Shown: in pieces, positions 29,479 through 41,919 of the stretch
Layout: each line of letters starts with the position of its first letter
Position numbering within the stretch: the first letter of the stretch is position 1
NCBI GenBank assembly: GCA_013407085.1
Contig: JACCGJ010011267.1
Coordinates: 23,664-87,663 of the forward strand
Source: Atriophallophorus winterbourni
Taxonomy: Eukaryota; Platyhelminthes; Trematoda; Plagiorchiida; Microphallidae
DNA: 64,000 bases
Direction of reading: 5' to 3'
The notes under the pieces: generated by a model
Told to the model about the DNA's origin: nothing
The model's database searches: none
What the model saw: the letters and a program-made list of their open reading frames with translations, nothing else
Position numbers and translations under genes: made by a program

Positions 29479-31986
29479 ATACCTGCGTAGATTCAGATCA
29501 TGCTCTTGTGCGATGTAGGTTCTCGTTAAAGTTCTCCGGTACGAAGCCCTCGAATGGGAAACGCATTGCTGTCGAAAAATTCTCTCTGCCTGCAGTTCAA
29601 GACATTTATAGGGCCACCTTGAGTAACTCACTCCCAGTATGCAACAACCGATGAATGGTGGAACAACATAGCAGAGATTATGCGAGCCGCCGCAATAACA
29701 GCCTGTGAGACTGCACAACCAACCTAAAAGTCCCACTGGATTTCACAGCGCTCTATAGAAATTCTTCACCAGCAACGCGAAATACCTCGTGGTCCTGGAC
29801 ACAACACAGAGCGTAGACACGTGAGGAATGAACTTAAACGGAGCCTAAGACTAGACAGAGAAAGGTGGTGGCTAAATAAGGTCGAAGAAATGGAAATAGC
29901 AAATAATGCGGGTAACGTGCGAAAACTCTTCCAACTTATTCGATCGACTGGGCCTACGAAACAGGAGTGAGTGAGACTATAGCGGAATTAGACGGTACTC
30001 TTATCACTAATAAGAATCGCCGCCTGTCACGCTGGGCCGAACATTTTGAAGAACAATTCAGCTGGTCGCCTGCAACAGAATCTTTCCCTCATTTGAAGCA
30101 GTGTGATCCTTGGCCTGTTAGCGTAGATCCCCCTAATGATTTAGAAATTAAAGCATGTATCGAATCCATGAAACGATTCAAAGCTGCTGGCCCCGATGAC
30201 ATACCGCCTGTTTTGTTCAAAGAAGGTGGCCAAGTCCTAATCAGCACATTAGGAGATCTCCTCCGTGAAGTGTGGATGTCAGAATCCGTCCCTCCGAGTT
30301 GGGGCGAATCAGTTATCATACCTATATTTAAAAAGGTGTGCGAAGCTCATGCTCTAATCACCGTGGGATAAGTCTCACTCCCATCATTACGAGATTATTA
30401 GCGTCCATATGTCTTCGAAGATTAACATCGCATAGGGAATCACAGATCCGTGAGCAGCAAGCTGGCTTCCGGCCTGGCAGAGGCTGTGTCGACCACATTT
30501 TTACTCTTCGACGGATATTAGAACTGCGGCACACCTATCGACAGCCGACAATAGCCATCTTTTTAGACTTCAAAGGAGCATTTGATTCAGTCGATCGAAA
30601 TGTCCTGTTTAAGACCTTGCTGTGCAAAGGCGTTCCGCATAAGTATGTCAACATACTACGCGCACTTTATGCTCATACATCCGGATGCGTTAAGTTTTAC
30701 AACGAAGTCTCACCCAAATTCCACACCACAAGTGGTGTCCGACAAAGATGCCCGATTTCTCCGTTTTTGTTCAATTTTGTAATTGATGCAATTATGGAGT
30801 TGTGCAACGATGGTGCCCCAGCTTTCGGAGTTCACATAATGCCATGCGTCAAGCTTCTCGACTTGGATTATGCTGATGACATAGTTTTGCTCTTCGACTC
30901 ATACACAGATGCACAGGCGATACTGAACAAGCTATCTAGTATTGTCCCCACATTTGGAATGCGTTTTGCGCCCTCTAAGTGCAGTGTTCTTCTGCAGGAC
31001 ATCGACTTACTTGACAATCAGGCGCTTGAAATTGTGGATCGTTTTACGTATCTCGGTAGTTGTATCAATAATTCTGCATCGTTAGATAACGAGGTCTCGG
31101 CACGCATTTCTAAAGCGACCGTAGCATTCCGCAACCTAGGTCACCTCTGGCGTCAGAAAGGAATGTCTCTGCTACTCAAGGGTAGAGTCTATAAAGCGAC
31201 AGTGCGGGCTGTGTTACTCTATGGGTGCGAAACCTGGACCTTACGTAAAGAACACATTCAACGTCTCCAAGTATTTGACAACCGGTGTCTCCGCAGCATT
31301 CTAGGAGTTAGCTGTTACAATCGTATGCGCACCGATGCTCTCCGAAATAAGTTGTTGGTAGTAATGTCGATATAGAGAAGCAGATCAACCTGCATAGGTT
31401 ACGCTGGTTGGGTCACGTTTTACGGATGCCGGACCACCGACTTCCGAAACAGATTCTTTTTGCGACGCCACATCCTGATTGGCGTAAATCTCGGGGTGGC
31501 CAAACCGTCACATGGCATAGGCAGCTAAAAATTCTTACTAGTAACCTTTCCAAAGTAGGCGCAGCGCGTCTTCCAGGCTGGTGTCCCCGCGATCATATAT
31601 CGCAATGGTTAGTTACGCTTCAGGATATGTCCCGAAACCGTGTTCAATGGCGGTCTTGCACTAAGCATCTTCTTGGAGTGTTTGCATAACCTTGTATGTT
31701 GTCAAGCGGAGTGACGAGAAAAGCTTGTTATGATGCATGACAATGAAAGCCGCAAGGAAGCTGCCGTGCTGATGTTGCTCTACTCGTTCAAAAAACTTGT
31801 TTGAATACATGTTCCATTCGAGGCGTAGGCACCTCTTCCCAGTTTGTTTGTGCTTACTCTTCTATAGAATCCATAGCAAGCTAAGTTCCACCCTTCCTCA
31901 TCTTATAGGGTTTTACTTTTTAATGGTTTATTTGGCAGTTAAACATTCGGTACGTGCTACCGGTGTAATGCTGTCTGTGATGATGA
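29479..31986 (+). pseudogene. RTE-like LINE with the best-preserved RT in the window
   Basis: From the endonuclease end (DSDHALVRCRF, about 29490) it runs through the linker to an open frame of 345 codons (30338-31375). RT motifs: REQQAGFRPGRGCVDHIF, FLDFKGAFDSVDR (A), TSGVRQRCPISPFLF (B; the usual QGC is QRC) and LDYADDIVLLF (C, catalytic YADD intact). VLLYGCETWTLR and the tail WLGHVLRMPDHRLPK and PHPDWRKSRGGQTVTWHRQL follow across a TAG at 31373. A one-base slip in an A run near 30340 separates the upstream frame. The 3' UTR ends near 31986 in TGATGATGA. The endonuclease start is missing. Confidence 0.85.
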
Positions 31987-32695
31987 GGGTCATGTGAACT
32001 GCCAATTATGCTATAAATGATCTGGTTCTCGATCGTGTTGAGCAGTTCAACTACCTAGGAATTCTGGTTTCCGGGGGTCGGATAGAGAAGGAAATCACGT
32101 CCAAAATTTCTAAGGGCAAACTAGCATTCATCAAACTTAAGTTACTCTGGAAGAGGTGATTTGAGCTTGAGTTTAAAAGGAAGGATATATTCCACCTCGG
32201 TAAGGGCAGCATTGCTTTACGTGAGTGAATGTTGGACAGTTCGTGCAGAAGATGTTAGGAGGTTGGAGGTCTTCGACTAATGTTGTTTGCGAATGATTGC
32301 TCACGTTCGGTGCAACACCCCGTTTGCAACTCTGAGGTTATGCGCCGCGTCTTAGGAAGCAACGGCGCTAGTCTTCAGACAGCCATAAACCGACGTCGTC
32401 TCCGGCACGTCCTGTGTATGAAACCCGAAAGGTATCCAATACAACTACGCTGAACATTTTATGCGTCAGCTCGTACAGACTGGGGAAAATGTGGCTGGTG
32501 ATCAGCCACTAACTTGGAAGAGTGACTTGAAAAGGCTTACTTCTGGTTTAGCCAAGGTTGAACGAGCGCGCTTGCCTGGATGGGGTACAAGATGTGAGTA
32601 TTTGGCTCTACACATTGGCAACGATGGCAATGAACCGACATCAATGGTAAGAGTTCATCTCTATTCTTCTTCGACATTTTTGGTCCGTCATAAAC
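31987..32695 (+). pseudogene. RTE-like LINE, second fragment in tandem, decayed
   Basis: Directly after the previous 3' end, frames read NYLGILVSGGR, then LSLKGRIYSTSVRAALLY, ECWTVRAEDVRRLEVFD and finally GDQPLTWKSDLKRLTSGLAK and LPGWGTRCEYLALHIGNDGN, all post-palm RTE regions of another family. Stops are frequent. Confidence 0.65.
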
Positions 32696-32736
32696 TATAA
32701 TAATAAATAAAAAACGACGTGTAAATGGACAAAAAA

Positions 32737-32920
32737 TTGTTCACTTTTCTATTTTCTCAATGTTCCCTACACGTTTTGTACATTTCATTGTTTCTGTTGA
32801 ACGGCACCATATTTTATTCAGATATATATGAATTATCTGAATAAGATAAGGTGCCGTTCAACAGAAGCAATGAAATGTACAAAACGGGTAGGGAACATTG
32901 AGAGAATAGAAAAGAGCAAT
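32737..32920. repeat. Long foldback (inverted repeat with ~85-bp arms)
   Basis: The left arm (32737-32825) and the right arm (32834-32920) are complementary with about 90% identity: CAATGTTCCCTACACGTTTT and TGAACGGCACC on the left face AAAACGGGTAGGGAACATTG and GGTGCCGTTCA on the right. The loop is under 10 bases. No coding capacity and no clear target duplication were seen. It may be a foldback or MITE-type element. Confidence 0.75.
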
Positions 32921-33450
32921 CAGGGTATGGCAGTCATTATACAGCACAACGTATTACGGTTTGATGCGATTCGGTTTATTACGATCAGCAGTGAGCTAAT
33001 GGAAATGATCGCATCTCATTTGCGATGAGTGAGAGTTTCTATTCAACGACGAAGAATTAATGATTTCGAAATAGTTCAATAGTTCAATAGTATATTTATG
33101 GTAAAATAAGCACATAGCTTCAAATAACCACAGGATGTGTTTACAGTGGATCGAAAAAATAGGATAAAGAAAAAAAACGTCAGAGTGGGGTTCGAGGGAA
33201 TAAATTGGTCAGTATAATCAGTATGGGTGCGGGGAGGCCTTATAGCGGGCCACACTCGCTTTGGAGTTGCGTCTTCCCGAGTTCGCTAGGCGGTAGCTTG
33301 AGAATAGGGAGGCTTCGGGGTTGTGTTAGACCTTTCCGGGATTCTTGTGGCATTTGTACGGGTAGGAGATCGACTCCAGACACGGGAAATAGTGAGTCTG
33401 AAAGAGTGGGAAACTTGGAACGCATTATAATCGGTGTGAATACAGAAGAA
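32921..33450. other. Stretch without a recognised gene; may include the 3' UTR of the adjacent CR1-like element
   Basis: Nothing coding is convincing. The last ~200 bp next to 33457 may be the 3' UTR of the minus-strand LINE. Confidence 0.35.
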
Positions 33451-33456
33451 AAAATG

Positions 33457-34920
33457 TCACGCAGAATAAACATACCCTTTCATATGTGTGTCCAAGCGTT
33501 GTTTAAAGGTTGAGACTGATTGGGAGTTTACAACGGTTGCCGGCAGTGCGTTCCATACTCGCGTAATTCGAAGCGTTAAAAAATTACTGCGGCAATTTAA
33601 CCGGCTGATTTGGTGTGAGAGCTTGAGATTATGTCCACGGTGATTGACAAGAGGAGACAAGATAAACATATTCCTGCATGGATGATTGATTTCAGTAAGT
33701 GCACGGAATGTGAAAATCAGATCTCCCCGCAGACGACGGTATTTCAGGGAAAAGAGATTACATCTTCTCAGACGTTCCTCATATGCTGTACTGGACAAAC
33801 CTCGAATAAACTTGGTAGCTCTGCGTTGAGGTTGCTCCAGTTGCTGTATATCCTTCTTTAGCCATGGACTCCATGCGCAGACAGAGTATTCCAGCGATGG
33901 ACGAACATAGGCTGTCAACAAACGTGGCAGGATCTGTGCGTGAAAATGTCCGAAGGCTCGTCTAAGAAATCCTAGATTTCGGTTTGCCGATCCAGCAGCC
34001 TTGCAGCAATGACGAGAGCAGCCTAGGTCCCGCTGCATAATGATTCCAAGGTCCGTTTCGCTCTCGACATTTTGTAGTTGCTCCCCTCCAAGGGTGTACG
34101 GAACTGGTGATTTAATTCTCAGTGAAAGAGTATGGCACTTAGATGTATTAAAATTCAGGCGATTTTCAGATGACCACTTGTGTAGCACATCTAGATCGGC
34201 CTGCAATTTGTCGTGGTCATCTGATGTCGCCAAAGCTTGATGTCATCCGCGAACATAAGAAATGGTGACTTTATTGTTAACCCGGTATCATTGATGAAAA
34301 AGAGAAACAATCGTGGGCCTAGTACGGATCCCTGTGGGACACCACAGGTCGCTGTGAAGCTCTCCGAATGGGATTGCCTGACACGCACACGAAGAGTTCG
34401 ATTTTGCAGGAATTTTTCTATCCATGCCAGAAGGGGACCACCAATTTTATAAAACTGGAGCTTGTGCAAGAGGATACTATGGTCAACACGGTCAAAGGCT
34501 TTGGAAAAGTCGAGGTAAACAACATCTACCCCTAAGCCGGAATCAACTGCTTTGGTCCAGTCATCGCGCGCAAGTATGAGGTTTGTGGTGCATGAACGAT
34601 GGCTGCGGAACCCGTGTTGTTCCGATGTGAGAAGGTTGTTTATTTCCAGGTGATTCATTATTGCGTCGGCCAGGATACTCTCCATAATCTTGGAAATAAT
34701 GGGAAGAAGGGTAATTGGGCGGTAATTGCTCGGCATTGTACGATCACCGAATTTAAATATAGGGGTGATAAGTCCGTTTTTCCATTGTTGCGGTATTTCT
34801 GTGTAGTCCAAAGAACGCTGGAATAAGGCTGCTAGGTAGTCTGAGATTATGGGCGCTGCGGCAATTAAAGCTTTTGGGTGTATCCCATCGAAATGGGGAA
34901 AAGCTTTCATTGAAAAGATG
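33457..34920 (-). pseudogene. CR1/Jockey-like LINE, nearly complete RT domain
   Basis: Two minus-strand frames (34191-34910 and 33457-34233) carry the RT with all main motifs: KNGLITPIFKFGDRTMPSNY, VDVVYLDFSKAFDRVDHSIL (A), TCGVPQGSVLGPRLFLFFI (B) and FLMFADDIKLW (C, catalytic FADD intact), then RPSLEYSVCAWSPWLKKD and RITRVWNALPATVV to a stop at 33457. A single frameshift lies near 34215, just after the catalytic motif. The 5' end is cut at about 34920, inside DGIHPKAL, so the endonuclease and ORF1 are missing. It looks like a fairly recent 5'-truncated insertion. Confidence 0.85.
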
Positions 34921-34924
34921 TGTT

Positions 34925-35760
34925 TATCCAGATAAACTCACGAAGATTCTGCTATAAGACTTAAAATTCTAGAATTTAAGTAAAAACACGGGGATGCGAA
35001 TGTAGTCAACGCAGTGTAAAGATTTTGATTAAAACATATTGAAGTCAAGCAATGCTGATCAAAACACGCGCTTTATATAAATCACTAACAAGTAGCGATA
35101 TTGATAACTTGGCAATGCTTTTTATTTCTTTTTTGTATGACTTCTAAATAGGTGAGTTAGCCGGATTCATTGAGATTTTGATTCACACACGCACACGCGG
35201 GTCGATTGTAGGCGAGATGGTTGCACATTGTTATCCAGTCACGTTTCCGCCTGTGCATGTCGTAGTGCGCTACTTTCACCTTGTATCTTCGTATTTTGTA
35301 GATACACCTTTTTTCCTAGTATTTTTATTTGTTTTTTAGCTTGTATACTTTATTCGAATTATTGCCTAAACAATAAACGTTTTGGCGGGTAATATAATTT
35401 TGAACTCTAGGACTTTGTCTTCTTCCGTTTTTTCAAAGATTGCGTGCATTACTTCGTGCTAGAATAGTGAATCACTGATCCTCCAACATTTAAGCGTATT
35501 TTGCACTATTGATAGCATCTTTTGGACTTTCCGTGTGGATTATCTCGTTATCGCTGGACTTCACTGGATCTTTCCTTGGACATATGCTCTGTGGGTCTTT
35601 TAGTATGTTCATTCCGTTTTCAATGTATTCGGTGTAGTGTAGACTTGTTTTTGTTCCACTATAGCTTATCGTATGATACCTATCACTAATGAAAGTGGCC
35701 CGAGAACTTTTATCACTCAGATTTAATCTGATTAAGTTTTGCATGCCTTAGTTTACCAAG
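34925..35760. other. AT-rich stretch with one RTE tail scrap
   Basis: Between 35150 and 35290 the minus strand resembles the RTE tail at 18770-18930 (RDWITMCNHLAYNR). The rest shows no supported gene. Confidence 0.4.
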
Positions 35761-35761
35761 A

Positions 35762-36156
<395 letters not shown>

Positions 36157-36196
36157 GTGCGGTGTTGTTCACCCCCCCGGAATTACACTCCAGTCC

Positions 36197-36713
36197 CAAA
36201 AGTTGTCATAGCCGAGGGTGGCAGTGGGGATAGGCTCCCACTGTTTATATAATGTTCTCATATGGCACGCGTCTCAAATAGCTTCAGAAAACCAAGTCCA
36301 GCTGCTAGCCTGCACCAGTGGCTTCCCAAGCCTGACGGAACTGATGGGCGAGGGCGAGTGACTGACGCCTAAAAACCAGTTTGCTTCGGGTAGATGGAGC
36401 TCGTTAGCCTGAGAGGGCATTTCATCTAAAGGAAGGAAAACCCTGATTTTATACTTCCGATGTCTTGCGGGATACCCGATCGCGGGAAAGGCTTCGGGAG
36501 AAATCCCTGAGGAAAGATCTGGAACAGAGTCTTTTAGTCACATCACCTCTTACTGGCAACTACCTGCTGCCTTGCAAGTTGCACTTGGTCGTGCAAAGGC
36601 TAGAGAAGCTGACTCGAACAAACGCCGAGTGGTGCTGGGGACGACACTTTGTACCCAAATTCCCAAGAATCTTCATTGAAGCCGACTCATACACCAAAAG
36701 GAGATAGTCGCAC
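36197..36713 (+). repeat. Composite repeat module, copy 3, without a W element
   Basis: Matches 10580-11292 and 28769-29478 at both ends (GGTGGCAGTGG near the start, CGGGATACCCGATCGCGGGA in the middle, GGAGATAGTCGCAC at the end), but the W element is absent and ~45 bp of other sequence stands in its place. It ends in AAAGTAAAGTAAAGTAA. Confidence 0.7.
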
Positions 36714-36736
36714 AAAGTAAAGTAAAGTAAATTACA

Positions 36737-36778
36737 CTCCACTACCGGTTTCTGGCTGTTGGCCGTCATCAGGTGGAG
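36737..36778 (-). ncRNA. Hammerhead ribozyme, subfamily B, best copy
   Basis: Minus strand: stem I CTCCAC (36778-36773) pairs perfectly with GTGGAG (36742-36737). The core CTGATGA (36772-36766), stem II GGC-CAACA-GCC preceded by a C-A mismatch, GAAA, stem III AC-CG-GT and A as cleavage-site nucleotide follow. All core positions fit; the mismatch at the base of stem II may lower activity. Confidence 0.75.
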
Positions 36779-37131
36779 ACAGTGCGATGAGGTTCAGTGA
36801 GCGTTGAAACCGAGAATAAATGGTAAACAAGTGTATACTTGAATGCCACTGTTACATAGGGTTCGTACAACGAACCACGATGTTCAAACACAGAATTCCA
36901 TAGTGATTCGTGGTCAAGCACTCAAGGCGCTTATGAATGACCAAAGTGATATCTTGCTCACATTCCCCGAAATTACGCTCCACTACCGGTTTCTGGCCAC
37001 GAATCACTATGTGATTCTGTGTTTGAACATCGTGGTTCGTTGTAAGAACCCTACGCAACAGTGGCATTCAAGTATACACTTGTTTACCATTTATCCACTG
37101 TTTCAAGGCTCACTGAACCTAATCTTACTGT

Positions 37132-37173
37132 ATCCACCTGATGACGGCCAACAACCAGAAACCGGTAGTGGAG
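37132..37173 (+). ncRNA. Hammerhead ribozyme, subfamily B
   Basis: Stem I ATCCAC/GTGGAG has five pairs; CTGATGA (37138-37144) and GAAA (37158-37161) are intact, and A37167 precedes the cleavage point. Stem II is reduced to GG/CC by a G-to-A change in the loop side (CAACAACC). Confidence 0.65.
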
Positions 37174-37323
37174 TGTAATTTCGGGGGATGTTAGCAACAC
37201 ATCGCTTTGGTCATGCATAAGCGCCTTGAGTGCTTGACCAGGAATCACAATGTGATTCTGTGTTTGAACATCTGGGTTCGTTGTACGAACCCTGTGCAAC
37301 AGTGGCATTCAAGTATACACGTG

Positions 37324-37324
<1 letters not shown>

Positions 37325-37398
<74 letters not shown>

Positions 37399-37399
37399 T
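37325..37399 (+). repeat. (TTA)n microsatellite, ~75 bp
   Basis: A pure TTA run that directly follows the last retrozyme unit. Confidence 0.9.
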
Positions 37400-37930
37400 A
37401 TTATCAATATTATTATTTACAAAGGAAGTATGTATTTTTCAAATTGATCAATATGGGTGTGTGATAATAGGAGGGCACAAGATACACACACGCACGCAAA
37501 ACCTGGGGATGCAAAAATAAGGAAGGTGCGCGAACAGCAAGTCCTTCGAAACAGCCGCCGATCCGAGTGCGTTTGCTAAGAGATGAAAAAATATATGGTC
37601 CAAAGGCACGATGGGCCAAATTTCATCGTTATCATTGAACGCAGTGAAGTGAAGTGAAGCACAGTTGTTCATAAAATGAAAGAGCTCTTCAGATAAACGG
37701 GAGGAGAAGCACAGTCAACGTTGGAAGAGAACGTGGTGTAAAAGAATAAGAACACAACGAAAACATGCAATGCAGCAGCAATGTTTCAAGGGAACTGACG
37801 AAAACACGCATAGTAATAATACACAAGTGGAAAGTCTCACGAAACGCCGGAGGAGTTGACGAAAAACACAAGTGACGGAGTCGGCAGAGCTCGAACTGCT
37901 CGAACTGTTTCGCTTGGCCGTCATCATTTT
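37400..37930. other. Stretch without a recognised gene
   Basis: The part next to 37937 is the former calmodulin 3' region (read through from the lost stop); it contains the short duplication AGTTCGAGC. The rest shows nothing supported. Confidence 0.35.
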
Positions 37931-37936
37931 GACAAA

Positions 37937-38470
<534 letters not shown>

Positions 38471-38579
38471 AACATAGTTAGAAATGTATCTCACTGTTCA
38501 ATATTATTCTTATTCATATTCGTATTATCATTAAGACTAATATTATTATTATCATTATTATTATACTACCTTCTTGAAA

Positions 38580-38775
38580 TCTGGACCACACACGCAAGAC
38601 ACGAACGGATGTTGAATGATATCCATCTAGGAAGCATCCGTCGTAATTTGAAAATATCGTGTATGGACAAAGTGACTAACGCAGAATTACTTTCAAAAGA
38701 TGATTTGCAGAGCATGTTTTCCGCACTGAGACATCGCCACCCGTGGTGGCTTGGTCACGTTTACAGAAAAAAATA
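38580..38775 (+). pseudogene. RTE-like LINE, post-palm scrap
   Basis: The plus strand reads SCMDKVTNAELLSKDDLQSM then HPWWLGHVYRKK, like the VSNEELL...RWLGHVLRM block of RTE-type polymerases. Confidence 0.55.
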
Positions 38776-39029
38776 GTATTCCGGAAAAGCTATTCTATAG
38801 TGATTTGAAATCAGGAAGTGAATCATTATGCAGACCACACTTGCTGAACAAAAAACGTTTGCAAAATAGATATAAGAGCTCCTTGCAGAGATCCGCTAGT
38901 TGAGATGGACTTGCTCTTGACCGCTCGTATTGGTGGCGTCATGTAAAGCATCGTCAGCAGGGATGGATCGGAAACAGCGCTTAACAGCTGAATGCAGTTC
39001 ACGCCGCGGACGTGAAACTGATGCCGATC

Positions 39030-39180
39030 GACCGAGTACTGCCTATGGGGTCGAGAATGATCCTCCCGAATCGGGCGGTTTAGTCATTTTGAAGCTGTGC
39101 TATTCGAAAAAATCATGCGATTCTGATGTACATTTATGGTCGACATCGACCAAAAGTCGAACAACAAATGCTTCGAAGAA
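39030..39180 (+). repeat. Dispersed repeat, copy 2 (also at 18230-18420)
   Basis: CCCGAATCGGGCGGTTTAGT and TGGTCGACATCGACCA correspond to the copy at 18.2-18.4 kb. No recognisable protein. Confidence 0.5.
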
Positions 39181-39199
39181 CGTCATCCTATCAGAGTTT

Positions 39200-39565
39200 A
39201 TTTAACTATTTGCTTAACTTTACCGAAGGGAAATGATTACTGAGCAATTACAGTCTAGTTTATCTCGTTGATGATATGTGTATATTTGCCGCGAATATTT
39301 TTCTTGTGTAACTCAAACATGATTTGTTGTGTTTTCTAGAACTAGAATAAAGCTAGAATGTCGAAATATTTGAATACAGTTTGTCCATCTTATTCTACTA
39401 AGATTACTTGTTGGGTGCAGACTGTTACGGGTCTTATAAACGTGGTGGTTTCAGAGTTCCAAATGTGCGGCTGAGAAATCACGATATCTGATTTTCGACT
39501 TAGCACCTCTACAACATTGCCAGGTAAACCCTAGTAAAAGGTGAGTGACAACAGCTTCATATTCG
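39200..39565. other. Stretch without a recognised gene
   Basis: AT-rich; nothing supported. Confidence 0.4.
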
Positions 39566-39639
39566 ACTAGCGGTAAAACAAATCGACTTCAAATTGCAAT
39601 TTTCCTGATACATTGACAATTGCCTCATTCGTTTTACAT

Positions 39640-40420
39640 AAATAAATGATTGATTTTGTTCTTGGATATCCATTGCATGCTAATAAATAAATAAATGAAT
39701 AAATAAATATACATTCATGATCAATAATTGCCCATGCACTTGTATAATCAAATTTTAATATGTAAAATCGCGAATATATTTTCATGGTCACTTCAGCAAC
39801 GGAATTCTACGTTCAATATAAATAAACGCAAAAATTAATCACAAAATGCTTCAAGATGATTAGAAAAACATCTGTTATTATACAAAAGAAATACATCGCG
39901 AGAAAGAAAAATCAATGAATGTTTCGGAAAACACTGAACTTTAACGGATTATTTCCATCGAATTTGCGTTATGTTTTGTGTTGTGGATTTTCCGATACTT
40001 TTTGTATTGATTGTTTGAAATAGATTATCCAGTTCTTAATATGAACTGTTTTCTTATTCGGTTGTCGAGAGACATTAATTCCACTAAGTATGAGGTCTCC
40101 TGTTGAGCAGTTTTATTTGGGTGCTAGTGGAGAAGTTATGTAGAAAAGCAAATACTCGAAAGCGAGTGAGTGTTCACAAGAAAGTTGTAAACATTAATTT
40201 AATATCAATACCCAGGTATGCCATTATAATATAGATCATCAGGTGGAATATGTAGATTACGAAGATCCAGTGTTTTTCTATGGTAAGAAATGAAGGCAGA
40301 AGTGATTTGAATTCATGTAAAGGGGAACTGAGTCATTATATATTTTCGGAGAAGATTCTACAGTTTAACATACATCGTTAAGTAGAACTTATTCCTTACT
40401 TTATTACGAAACCTTGTAAA
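39640..40420 (-). pseudogene. LINE family with (TTTA)n tail, decayed 3' portion, copy 1
   Basis: It matches 55025-55760 in order: TTATTTATTTATTAGCATGC-type tail at the left, then a shared ~500-bp body, then GTGATTTGAATTCATGTAAA and CTTTATTACGAAACCTTG. Coding remnants are clearer in the other copy. The minus-strand orientation follows from the terminal TTTA run. Confidence 0.6.
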
Positions 40421-40659
40421 TTTAATATTGTTATTGTTATTCAAGTTATACTTGAAATCCTTTGACTCACGTTACTGAGATCGGCGAACATAAAAGGGTC
40501 TAATCAATAAACGTCGAGCAAAAGGTGATTAAATACTTTTATTACTTTACCAATAATGTTTATTGAGCGACATGATCGACATTTACAGAATACGCAATTT
40601 TTCGGCGATTGTGGTAATTATTAATAATACCAACATCTTCTCCATCAAGTGTAGCAGAA

Positions 40660-40885
40660 AGAATAGTAATAATGATGACTACTATGTTGTTAAAAATGAA
40701 AAAATAGATGATTTAAAATATCTCATCGAACACAAATGTGAGTCGAGTATAAAGATTGCGATAGAAAATGTCAGTTACTTTTTCTCAGCAATGTCGAGGA
40801 TTTAGCGACCAAACAATAACCCACAAATACAATTGATTAGATCCATTGTGATAAGTTCCAAAAAGAACAGAAGTTCGAGTAATTA
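40660..40885 (+). repeat. Dispersed AT-rich repeat, copy 1
   Basis: Segments such as GATAGAAAATGTCAGTTACT and AAGTTCCAAAAAGAACAGAA recur at 43765-43930 and 44985-45010. The last piece resembles the distal part of the Gypsy LTR at 45.0 kb, so this may be old LTR debris. Confidence 0.4.
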
Positions 40886-41168
40886 ATGGTTCGGTTTGAA
40901 CTTGTTCTCACACAATCAGCGCGAAAGAAGCATCCGTGCTAGGGTACTCAAATTTATATATTTTCAAGGTCACATGATAAAAACATTTGCTTTCGAAGAG
41001 ATCAAATTCAGTTATAATTCCAGTCTTCTTGATGTCGCACTCGGTACTAGGGATCTGATGCTATGCACGCATAAGTTCGATTTTTGGAAAAATGGTTTTA
41101 ACACACCGGCTTGCGGAAACATTGTACATTAGTGTGATGGGGTAGATTAAGCGTTCAAAGCATGATAA

Positions 41169-41300
41169 TTACAGCAAGGTCTTCAAACGCTTGCGGATTT
41201 CATGGGAACAAGATGACCAGTAGCTATTGGAAGGGTGAGATATACCGAGTTGAGGCATGTGTTTGAATTCGTATTTTTCTGCATTTATTTTGACAGTTGC
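41169..41300 (-). pseudogene. Gypsy-like RT N-terminal scrap
   Basis: The minus strand reads NAEKYEFKHMPQLGISHPSN, the diverged counterpart of AKREFEHMMELGIIRPSNS at about 48475 in the Gypsy element. No other domain is present. Confidence 0.6.
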
Positions 41301-41860
41301 TAGAGGGAGTGCAGAAACGGGTATAACTATAGTATCATTTAGGTAAATCACATCGCGTTTGACAGTTACTTGTTCGGAAGATTGAGGAAATTTGATAGGG
41401 ATTTTGTCATTATACTTCGTCTTAAAGCAAGGGATTTTCTCGTCATCATAATTATCGCTCAATTAATCACACCTTTTCATTCTAGACTATTCGAAAAATT
41501 GCTGAATAACGCATTGATAGATCACTTGAGACAAACAATTTTTCTCCCTTGCGGCATACCATTTGAACCCAAAGTCCTGCATTACATATCAGCAGCAATA
41601 GTTAGACTATGTACCGATTTATTATATTCAGAATTATCTGTACTGAATTTTTCTCAATCATTTACGAGGAATTTGATTGGATTTCTCATTCTCTTGTTCT
41701 CGTAACATCATTATTGCTTGGTATTTTTGGAACACACTTTTATTGGTAACGTTCATATCGTTTTGATCGTAGCTCCTTAGTTTCCGTTAACTGTGTATCC
41801 TCTGAAATTAAATATATACAATGAGGAGTCATTCAGCGTAGCGTACTAGCTCCCATCATT

Positions 41861-41883
41861 ATATATATATATATATATATAAT

Positions 41884-41914
<31 letters not shown>

Positions 41915-41915
41915 T
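41861..41915. repeat. (TA)n microsatellite
   Basis: About 55 bp of alternating TA with two AATAT breaks. Confidence 0.85.
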
Positions 41916-41919
41916 AATG

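Larger units (their letters stand above)
36729..37324. mobile_element. Retrozyme-like units, subfamily B, in inverted arrangement
   Basis: A minus-strand unit runs from 36729 (with its hammerhead at 36737-36778) to a second, truncated minus hammerhead half at 36976-36996. There it joins plus-strand sequence that contains a full hammerhead (37132-37173) and continues into a further partial unit to 37324. Unit words AACAGTGGCATTCAAGTATA and TTTGAACATCGTGGTTCGTT occur on both strands. The switch point falls inside stem II of the truncated ribozyme. Confidence 0.7.
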
